Below, piece by piece: positions 1 to 5,464 of a stretch of DNA of 47,603 nucleotides. The notes below the pieces were generated by a model. It had not been told where the DNA came from. It did no database searches and was given only the letters and a program-made list of their open reading frames with translations. The stretch spans positions 1-47,603 of the forward strand of contig JAHEJJ010000015.1 in the NCBI GenBank assembly GCA_024638915.1, written 5' to 3'. Source of the stretch: Robiginitalea sp. (lineage in GTDB: Bacteria > Bacteroidota > Bacteroidia > Flavobacteriales > Flavobacteriaceae). The position numbers and the translations under genes were made by a program. The stretch's first letter is position 1. Each line of letters opens with the position of its first letter.

Positions 1-88
1 TTGATTGCGAGTCCTGCCTGCAGGAACCCAGGCAAATAAGTATACATAGGAGAAAGGTGTAAAAGATAATTCGCCTGAATGTCAGCAT
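1..88 (-). CDS. Lipoprotein, N-terminal fragment (runs off left edge)
   Basis: A minus-strand frame opens with ATG at 88-86 and stays open to the window edge, giving 29 residues. The peptide begins MLTFRRIIF, has a hydrophobic core and then LGSC, a good lipobox with Cys23, followed by polar residues. This is a typical Bacteroidota lipoprotein signal peptide, so the product should be lipid-anchored in the periplasm or outer membrane. It lies downstream of msrA on the same strand but beyond the msrA terminator, so it is probably transcribed separately. The mature protein is outside the window, so no function can be given. Confidence 0.6.
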   Translation of the reverse strand, partial: MLTFRRIIFYTFLLCILICLGSCRQDSQS

Positions 89-142
89 GATCAGAGATAT
101 TGAATGTTGGCAATACCTAAAGATAGAAGTTGGGCACTACAA

Positions 143-172
143 ATAAAAAAAGCGACCTTAAAAAAGTCGCTT
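143..172 (-). terminator. Rho-independent terminator of msrA
   Basis: On the minus strand a 7-bp stem AAGCGAC / GTCGCTT (plus positions 150-156 and 166-172) is followed by a run of T. It lies 26 bases past the msrA stop codon. Confidence 0.75.
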
Positions 173-198
173 GTAGCTTTGTCTGACACTTAAGGCAT

Positions 199-876
199 TT
201 AATGTGCTTCTTCTTTTAAATATTCGGGAAAATTCTTTTTAAATCGATTTAGTCTGGGGATAGATATATTTTGAATATAGCCATTATTGGGATTCTTCCT
301 TTCGTAATCCTGGTGATACTCTTCCGCTTTATAAAAGATCTTAAAGGGTGCTACCTGGGTTACGATGGGCTGGTCGTAAACTTTGTTGTCTTCGAGAGCT
401 TTGATGTAGGATTCAATAGCTTTTTTCTGCTTATCATCTTTGTAAAAGGCTATGGAGCGATACTGAGCTCCACGGTCGGGGCCCTGGCGGTTTAGGCTGG
501 TCGGATCATGAGAGCCAAAAAACACCTGGACCAGCTGAAAAAATGAGATCTCAGATGGGTCGTAATAAACTTCCACAGCCTCGGCGTGCCCGGTACGGCC
601 ATAAGCTACTTGTTCATAGTTGGGGTCAACTTCCTCACCTCCTGAATATCCTGAGACCACTTCTTTTACACCTTTTACACTTTCGAATATGGCTTCCACA
701 CACCAAAAACAACCGCTCGCAAAATAGGCTGTTTCATATTGTTGTAAGGTTTTAGCGCTGGGCTTAACCACTTCTGCTACCTCGACCTCCTTTTTAACTT
801 CTTTTTTCACCTGGGGCTGGCAAGCCATAGCTCCAAGTGAGAAGAGTGCAATGAGGCTGATATTAATCCTTTTCAT
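199..876 (-). CDS. msrA: Peptide-methionine (S)-S-oxide reductase, lipoprotein form
   Basis: MsrA reduces methionine-S-sulfoxide in oxidised proteins. The catalytic GCFWC motif is at residues 55-59 of the 225-aa product, followed by the typical GYSGG segment and, further on, the GHAEAVEVYYDP and EEYHQDY motifs. The N-terminus has a lipoprotein signal (SLGAMAC, Cys19) and then a Lys/Glu/Val-rich linker, so the enzyme probably works in the periplasm attached to a membrane. The open frame extends to a TTG at 897, but the ATG at 876 starts the signal peptide properly and is preferred. It is divergent from the M23 gene. Periplasmic partner reductases are not visible here. Confidence 0.93.
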   Translation of the reverse strand: MKRINISLIALFSLGAMACQPQVKKEVKKEVEVAEVVKPSAKTLQQYETAYFASGCFWCVEAIFESVKGVKEVVSGYSGGEEVDPNYEQVAYGRTGHAEAVEVYYDPSEISFFQLVQVFFGSHDPTSLNRQGPDRGAQYRSIAFYKDDKQKKAIESYIKALEDNKVYDQPIVTQVAPFKIFYKAEEYHQDYERKNPNNGYIQNISIPRLNRFKKNFPEYLKEEAH

Positions 877-986
877 AATTGTTAATGTTTTTTTCAAAAA
901 TCTTAATTCCTTAGCTATATCACGGTTAAATTGCTGTTAATTCAGCAAGAGAAATTCCTATATTGAGTCGGGTTTAACCACCATAA

Positions 987-1667
987 ATGACAAAAGAAGA
1001 AAAATTAATCTGCGACAGTTCGGATACCCCTTTAAACATAATAGATACGGGATTGTCAAATCCTGTTTATACCACACTGGATCTTTCCTGTCAGAATGAA
1101 GCCCTTTCTGACTATGATATCACCGATGCCGCGCAGTGCCAGGCCTATATCGATCTTATTTTACAAAAGAATAAGGCCAATGTGGCCTATGGCGGTTATT
1201 TGGAGCAACGTAACCTATATCAAAGGAGCAAATATTTTACCAACGCAGGCGAACATGCCCGCAATATCCACCTGGGTCTGGATATATGGGTGAAAGCAGG
1301 AACTCCCGTACTGGTGCCTTTGCGTGGTAAAGTTCACAGTTTTGCCGATAATGCCGGATATGGGAATTATGGACCGGCAATCATTCTGGAGCATAAAGTC
1401 GGAAAGCTGGAGCTTTACACCTTATATGGTCATTTATCCAGAGCTTCCCTCAAGAATATAGAGGAGGGGCAACAATTTGCCACAGGAACTATTTTGGCAG
1501 CTTTGGGAAATCCCACAGAAAATGGTGGTTATGCCCCACATTTGCATTTTCAGATCATACTTGACCTGCAGGGGTACAGTGGCGATTATCCTGGCGTGTG
1601 TGCTCAGGAGGTCAGAAAGTTTTATCAAAAAAACTGCCCTGACCCCAATTTACTACTCAAAATCTGA
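987..1667 (+). CDS. M23-family peptidase domain protein without signal peptide
   Basis: The 226-aa product has the LytM/M23 zinc signature: H95-x3-D99 (HLGLD), YGHLS around H149 and HLHF at 185-188. Family members usually cut peptidoglycan cross-bridges. However, the N-terminus (MTKEEKLICDSSDTPLN) is polar with no signal peptide or membrane helix, so the protein looks cytoplasmic. The tail (GDYPGV...CPDPNLLL) resembles the M23 module known from large fusions with a class III aminotransferase and a kinase-like domain; here it stands alone. The 401-bp repeat begins 15 bases after its stop. Domain call firm; substrate unknown. Confidence 0.85.
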   Translation: MTKEEKLICDSSDTPLNIIDTGLSNPVYTTLDLSCQNEALSDYDITDAAQCQAYIDLILQKNKANVAYGGYLEQRNLYQRSKYFTNAGEHARNIHLGLDIWVKAGTPVLVPLRGKVHSFADNAGYGNYGPAIILEHKVGKLELYTLYGHLSRASLKNIEEGQQFATGTILAALGNPTENGGYAPHLHFQIILDLQGYSGDYPGVCAQEVRKFYQKNCPDPNLLLKI

Positions 1668-1695
1668 ACAAAATATTCCGCTTAAATACACCTTT

Positions 1696-1774
1696 TATCG
1701 GTCAGTTGTTTTGGGGTTTCCATCCGTTCACCGATAGATTTTTGCACTTTAACCGACTTTCCGCCAGATACCGA
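1696..1774 (+). promoter_or_regulatory. Cluster of ACCGA repeats, candidate operator (copy 1)
   Basis: TATCGGT at 1696-1702 and ACCGATA at 1730-1736 form a perfect 7-bp inverted repeat. Further direct ACCGA copies start at 1752 and 1770. The 22-base step between 1730 and 1752 (two helical turns) fits a regulator binding direct repeats. The same cluster occurs in copy 2. No clear TTG/TAnnTTTG promoter was identified. Operator function is an inference. Confidence 0.35.
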
Positions 1775-1818
1775 AAAATAAGGGTTTTTCGACGAATTAC
1801 ATCCTCGATCTGAGCCTG

Positions 1819-1851
1819 TTGGGCCGTTTTATATATATATAAAACGCCCAA
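1819..1851 (+). promoter_or_regulatory. Palindromic hairpin just before the start codon (copy 1)
   Basis: GTTTTATATATATATAAAAC at 1826-1845 is a perfect 20-base palindrome, extended by TTGGGC / GCCCAA with one bulged C. It ends three bases before the ATG at 1855 and has no T-tract, so it is not a normal terminator. In the transcript it would fold over the ribosome-binding region, which suggests translational control. This is inference from position and pairing. Confidence 0.5.
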
Positions 1852-1854
1852 GTT

Positions 1855-2082
1855 ATGAAAGCAATAGTAACCATCATCTTTATCCTCTTCATCGGACTGA
1901 CAGCTCAGGCTCAAAACAAGACCGAAGAAGTAAAAGTTGAGACCGTTAAAACTGAGATCGTAAAAGTGACTCAGATCTCTCAGGAAGACAATGCTATTGC
2001 TCGTCTGTACAGAAGGCCTAACAGCAGAATCAAAAAGGCTTTGAATTTTACTACTAAAAGAAACAGAGCTAAACTGGCCTAA
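1855..2082 (+). CDS. Small exported basic protein, copy 1 of family
   Basis: The 75-aa product has a clear signal peptide (MKAIVTIIFILFIGL...AQAQ), then a short acidic and valine-rich stretch (EEVKVETVKTEIVKV), then a strongly basic C-terminus with IARLYRRPNSRIKKALNF and ending AKLA. The mature protein would be about 55 aa. It is identical in sequence to the product at 3395-3622 and shares its C-terminal signature with the 88-aa protein at 8958-9224, so it belongs to a small paralogous family. I do not recognise a described function. Real-gene evidence is the signal peptide, the intact duplicate and the conserved paralogue. It converges on the SRAP gene, 20 bases away. Confidence 0.8.
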   Translation: MKAIVTIIFILFIGLTAQAQNKTEEVKVETVKTEIVKVTQISQEDNAIARLYRRPNSRIKKALNFTTKRNRAKLA

Positions 2083-2102
2083 TTAAACAATTGATAATAC
2101 TT

Positions 2103-2867
2103 TCAGTCTTCGAGCTCCTGATAAACCACCTCTTTGGCAATCTCCGGTTTATTACCCATATATTCCTTACCCCTTAACTTAGACACGGTGTAGGCCGTCA
2201 ACTCCTCTTCAGGATAGGATCGGATCAGATCCTGGATCGATTGGATATCTAACTCGTCTTCGATACCCTGCAACCAAGACTCTTCTAATTCATCTGGAAG
2301 AATAAGGGGCATTCTGGGCCCTTTGAGCTTCGGATTGTTATGTATCCTGGCCATCATTGAATTGCCTTCCGTCGTCACAATGGAAAAAGAAGAGATCCAT
2401 TCTCCTGTTTCAGGGTCCTGCCAGTCGCTCCACAATGCAGCAAAGGCCATAGGTAAACCGTCTTTTCTACTGATTAAGTAGGGATAGGTCTTGCCAGCAT
2501 GATGGTGATGCTCATAAAAACCGTCTACATAGCAAATCGCCCGTTTATTTCTGGCTGAATAGCGGAATGACGGTTTTTCAAAAATGGTTTCACCCCTTGC
2601 ATTGAGCGTATTATTCCATATTTTCTTTTTCTGTACCGCATCTTTTACCCAGTGAGGAATAAGGCCCCATGTGGCCACAGAAGGTATCTGAGGGTCCGAA
2701 TCGGTGTAAATAAGCACCCTGGGATGCTGAAAACCTGAGGCATGGAATAACGGCAAATCTGTGTAAGGAGCGAGTTTTTTTTCTATTTCCGCAATCGCTT
2801 CTTCATCATTATACCTTCGGGCTCGCTTCAATTGGGCTTCCAGGCTGGTCTTAATATCGTAGCACAT
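2103..2867 (-). CDS. yedK: SOS response-associated peptidase (SRAP), YedK/HMCES type
   Basis: SRAP proteins bind covalently to abasic sites in single-stranded DNA through Cys2, forming a thiazolidine crosslink that protects the lesion. The 254-aa product shows all the key residues: Cys2 directly after Met1, Asn89 in the NARGET motif, Glu119 in GFYEH, and His176 followed by RMP. The His-to-RMP stretch carries a seven-residue insertion (IHNNPKLKGPRMP) where the family normally has His-Asp-Arg-Met-Pro. The gene lies between the two copies of the 401-bp repeat. Function is secure from the residues; SOS regulation cannot be shown from this sequence. Confidence 0.93.
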   Translation of the reverse strand: MCYDIKTSLEAQLKRARRYNDEEAIAEIEKKLAPYTDLPLFHASGFQHPRVLIYTDSDPQIPSVATWGLIPHWVKDAVQKKKIWNNTLNARGETIFEKPSFRYSARNKRAICYVDGFYEHHHHAGKTYPYLISRKDGLPMAFAALWSDWQDPETGEWISSFSIVTTEGNSMMARIHNNPKLKGPRMPLILPDELEESWLQGIEDELDIQSIQDLIRSYPEEELTAYTVSKLRGKEYMGNKPEIAKEVVYQELED

Positions 2868-3222
2868 ATAATAAAGATAATTTATTAATGTGACCTAAGA
2901 AGCCCTGACGCCTCGAAGGGGGGTTAATTCGAAAACTGTACTTACCACCAGAAATCCATTTTGGACAATTTAAAACCTCAAAACGATGAGTTTACTGCAA
3001 TCAAGGCTCAAGTCATTGATCTGCCGCCTCTATCATCAATTTAGGACCATATTTTTCCAAGGCCCCCATGTTTCCGATAAGCTGATTCACTACTTCTTAA
3101 AGCCTAGTATAGCTGTCATGACTAGTAATCCTGTCAAAATCTTATTCATGACATCTTTTTTGATCGGATTCAACATCAGTTGAACATACTAAAATAAAAA
3201 TTTATGCCTACTTAATCACGGC
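2868..3222. other. Intergenic region between SRAP gene and repeat copy 2
   Basis: This 355-base stretch has no convincing full-length gene. A plus-strand frame at 2986-3183 encodes a Ser/Leu-rich peptide with no recognisable feature and is judged spurious. On the minus strand, 3013-3176 contains two short frames that may be a broken microprotein gene, listed separately. Confidence 0.5.
3013..3176 (-). pseudogene. Possible frameshifted small membrane protein
   Basis: A minus-strand frame from ATG at 3176 gives 28 aa with a hydrophobic helix (MNKILTGLLVMTAILGFKK) and stops at 3090-3092. A second frame begins as GTG at 3090, overlapping that stop, and gives 25 aa (VNQLIGNMGALEKYGPKLM...) to a stop at 3013. 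Inserting one base at the junction would join them into one protein of about 54 aa. It could be a decayed gene, a sequencing error, two coupled mini-genes or chance. No family was recognised. Confidence 0.3.
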
Positions 3223-3358
3223 TAAATACACCTTTTATCGGTCAGTTGTTTTGGGGTTTCCATCCGTTCACCGATAGATTTTTGCACTTTAACCGACTTT
3301 CCGCCAGATACCGAAAAATAAGGGTTTTTCGACGAATTACATCCTCGATCTGAGCCTG

Positions 3359-3391
3359 TTGGGCCGTTTTATATATATATAAAACGCCCAA
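3359..3391 (+). promoter_or_regulatory. Palindromic hairpin just before the start codon (copy 2)
   Basis: Exact second copy of the 20-base palindrome (3366-3385) with its TTGGGC / GCCCAA extension, ending three bases before the ATG at 3395. Confidence 0.5.
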
Positions 3392-3394
3392 GTT

Positions 3395-3622
3395 ATGAAA
3401 GCAATAGTAACCATCATCTTTATCCTCTTCATCGGACTGACAGCTCAGGCTCAAAACAAGACCGAAGAAGTAAAAGTTGAGACCGTTAAAACTGAGATCG
3501 TAAAAGTGACTCAGATCTCTCAGGAAGACAATGCTATTGCTCGTCTGTACAGAAGGCCTAACAGCAGAATCAAAAAGGCTTTGAATTTTACTACTAAAAG
3601 AAACAGAGCTAAACTGGCCTAA
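3395..3622 (+). CDS. Small exported basic protein, copy 2 of family
   Basis: Encodes the same 75-aa protein as 1855-2082, with the same signal peptide and C-terminal IARLYRRPNSRIKKALNF block. Because leader and coding region are both duplicated, both copies are probably expressed the same way and gene dose is doubled. Its stop lies four bases from the stop of the convergent TspO-like gene, leaving no room for a terminator between them. Function unknown. Confidence 0.8.
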   Translation: MKAIVTIIFILFIGLTAQAQNKTEEVKVETVKTEIVKVTQISQEDNAIARLYRRPNSRIKKALNFTTKRNRAKLA

Positions 3623-3626
3623 TACC

Positions 3627-4001
3627 TCAGGCATTCTGGTTTTTCAATACCAACATACATCCCACATAAAAAGTTGCAAGGATCAACCAGACGATCTGTG
3701 GGATCATCCACAGGGATTTCGACCTCGATATTGGTCTGAGTCTTTTCATATACATTACGGTGACCATCAAGGTAAAAACATTACCTACAAATCCCACCTC
3801 CAGTTGGTTAAAGAAAAAAGTGTAAACCGGATATAGCCATACCAAAACCAGCAAAAAAATCCCGAAATAAAATGTAGGATGTGTACTTCCGAGGGTTTCA
3901 TAAACCTTGTATAAGATCCAGAACATGATAATGCTCAGGACGATCCATACGGTACTCGCGATGGTATCGATCCAGCTTAGGCTTTCAATAGTATTCTCCA
4001 T
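3627..4001 (-). CDS. TspO/MBR-like membrane protein, short form
   Basis: The 124-aa product has about four hydrophobic segments. Its second half (LYPVYTFFFNQLEVGF, then RPISRSKSLWMIP and VWLILATF) resembles the C-terminal helices of TspO/MBR tryptophan-rich sensory proteins, which bind porphyrins and related ligands in five-helix bundles of about 150-160 aa. Here the first helix seems missing or diverged and the tryptophan content is modest. It starts 10 bases after the stop of the esterase gene on the same strand, so the two are probably co-transcribed. The family link is from pattern only; it could be an unrelated four-helix protein. Confidence 0.5.
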   Translation of the reverse strand: MENTIESLSWIDTIASTVWIVLSIIMFWILYKVYETLGSTHPTFYFGIFLLVLVWLYPVYTFFFNQLEVGFVGNVFTLMVTVMYMKRLRPISRSKSLWMIPQIVWLILATFYVGCMLVLKNQNA

Positions 4002-4011
4002 TGTTTTCTAT

Positions 4012-4704
4012 TTAAGGACGTATTATGGGCTCTAATGTATTCCAAACATTATCGGCTACTATTCGATGACCTTCTATATTCGGGTGAATTCCATCGGCGA
4101 GGTTGAGGTCGGGATTGCCGGCTACACCTTCCAGTAAAAACGGAATTAAAGGAAGTTGATTTTCCTTTGCCAGGTCGCTAAAGATACTTCGGAATTCAGC
4201 CGTATAGTCCTGCCCCAGATTAGGAGGGATCTGCATACCCGTTAGGATAATCGTCGTTTCTTTATTTCTCGATTGAACGGTATCGATCATGGCCTGAAGG
4301 TTCTCTTTGGTCTCAGAAAGCGGGATCCCCCTCAGGCCGTCATTTGCGCCGAGTTCCAGGATGAAGACATCGGTTTTTTGATTGAGTATCCAATTGATCC
4401 GGTTTAGTCCTCCGGAGGTGGTTTCGCCACTCAGTCCGGCATTGATCACCGTATAACCCCATTCCAAAGAATCGATTTTCTCCTGAATTAAAGCCGGAAA
4501 GGCCTCCTGAGGATCGAGTTGATAGCCCGCTGTCAGGCTGTCTCCAAAAAATATGATCACCTTGCTTTTGGCCAGAGCATCTACTCCTTTGGAGGTTCCG
4601 GTGGCATCAGAGGTGTTAGTACCGGATTTATCGGGATTTTTATCCCCACATCCCAACAAAAGAAGAAGAATAAAAAAATAACGAAATTTTAAGATTTTCT
4701 GCAT
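4012..4704 (-). CDS. tesA: TesA-like SGNH esterase/thioesterase, lipoprotein
   Basis: SGNH hydrolases of the TesA/arylesterase group cleave acyl esters and thioesters. Visible motifs are GDSLTAG with catalytic Ser56, the oxyanion Gly in NAGLSGETTSGG, GAND with Asn121, and DGIHPN with Asp204 and His207. The N-terminus is a lipoprotein signal (FILLLLLGC, Cys19) followed by a Ser/Thr/Asp-rich linker, so the enzyme acts outside the cytoplasm. It is divergent from the ABC transporter pair at 4775-8010, the same arrangement as tesA and ybbA-ybbP in E. coli. Exact substrate unknown. Confidence 0.9.
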   Translation of the reverse strand: MQKILKFRYFFILLLLLGCGDKNPDKSGTNTSDATGTSKGVDALAKSKVIIFFGDSLTAGYQLDPQEAFPALIQEKIDSLEWGYTVINAGLSGETTSGGLNRINWILNQKTDVFILELGANDGLRGIPLSETKENLQAMIDTVQSRNKETTIILTGMQIPPNLGQDYTAEFRSIFSDLAKENQLPLIPFLLEGVAGNPDLNLADGIHPNIEGHRIVADNVWNTLEPIIRP

Positions 4705-4774
4705 TGGTTTAAAGACCTATAGTAAATACAATTGCTTAATTTAAGTCCTTTTTGGAAACAGGACCAATAATTTT

Positions 4775-5464
4775 ATGACAAAGATATTAAAGGTGAGCAA
4801 GCTGGGGAAAATCTACACCAGCGGGGCCAAGTCGCTTACGGTACTTGATGATATCAGTTTCGAACTGGAAGCCGGTGAAACCCTCGCCATTGTAGGGCCT
4901 TCGGGTAGTGGTAAGACCACTCTTCTGGGCCTTTGTGCAGGCCTCGATCACCCCGATGTCGGCAGCGTGGAACTCTGTGGCTGGGATCTCAATTCGCTTT
5001 CAGAAGATCAACGGGCTCGGCTGCGCAATATGGAAGTAGGATTTATTTTTCAGGATTTCCAGTTACTACCTACCCTAACGGCTTTGGAAAACGTTAGTGT
5101 TCCATTGGAACTTCAAGGGGTTAAAGGCGCCTCGGTTACCGCAGCCGAATTGTTGGCCAAAGTAGGTCTGGCCGATCGGGTTCAGCACTATCCCTCCCAA
5201 TTGTCCGGCGGTGAAAAACAGCGCGTGGCCATGGCCAGGGCTTTTAGTAACCAACCCTCCATATTATTCGCTGATGAACCTACAGGAAATCTTGATGAAG
5301 AAACCGGCGAAAAGGTAGTTAAACTGTTATTCGACCTCAATAAAGAGGCCGGGACTACACTGGTCATAGTAACCCATGATTTGGAACTCGCCCACAAAAA
5401 TCAACATATCCTGCGTTTGAAAGGGGGTAAAATCCTCGAAGAGGCCGGAACCGCAATATGGTAG
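4775..5464 (+). CDS. ybbA: ABC transporter ATP-binding protein, YbbA/LolD type
   Basis: The 229-aa ATPase has Walker A GPSGSGKTT (41-49), the Q-loop region, the signature LSGGEKQRVAMARA, Walker B ILFADEPTGNLDEETG and the H-loop VTHD. This MacB/LolD/FtsE-like class powers transporters with FtsX-type permeases that move lipids or act mechanically on envelope proteins rather than importing solutes. It overlaps the permease gene by seven bases, so the two are translationally coupled. Divergent placement from a TesA-like esterase supports YbbA rather than LolD. Substrate not known. Confidence 0.9.
   Translation: MTKILKVSKLGKIYTSGAKSLTVLDDISFELEAGETLAIVGPSGSGKTTLLGLCAGLDHPDVGSVELCGWDLNSLSEDQRARLRNMEVGFIFQDFQLLPTLTALENVSVPLELQGVKGASVTAAELLAKVGLADRVQHYPSQLSGGEKQRVAMARAFSNQPSILFADEPTGNLDEETGEKVVKLLFDLNKEAGTTLVIVTHDLELAHKNQHILRLKGGKILEEAGTAIW

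Larger units (their letters stand above)
1683..2083. repeat. 401-bp direct repeat, copy 1
   Basis: Read base by base, this segment is identical to 3223-3623, an offset of 1540. It starts 15 bases after the M23 stop and ends one base past the stop of the 75-aa gene, so it is almost exactly one gene with its leader. No flanking target-site duplication or terminal inverted repeat was seen. Confidence 0.95.
3223..3623. repeat. 401-bp direct repeat, copy 2
   Basis: Identical to 1683-2083 including the ACCGA cluster, the palindromic leader and the complete coding sequence. It ends three bases before the stop codon of the convergent TspO-like gene. Absence of any substitution implies a very recent duplication, ongoing gene conversion, or an assembly error. 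Confidence 0.95.

Noticed and set aside
1819-1851. Palindrome before the small gene as a terminator
   Set aside because: No T-tract on either strand and it lies immediately before a start codon, so a leader structure is more likely.
2986-3183. Plus-strand frame of 65 codons between the SRAP gene and repeat copy 2
   Set aside because: Ser/Leu-rich peptide with no signal, domain or upstream signal; its complement looks more protein-like.
1683-3623. Repeat pair as a composite transposon or insertion sequence
   Set aside because: No transposase, no terminal inverted repeats and no target-site duplication were found.
3242-3634. Minus-strand frame of 130 codons across repeat copy 2
   Set aside because: It is antisense to the small exported gene; the matching frame in copy 1 differs at its start only because flanking DNA differs.
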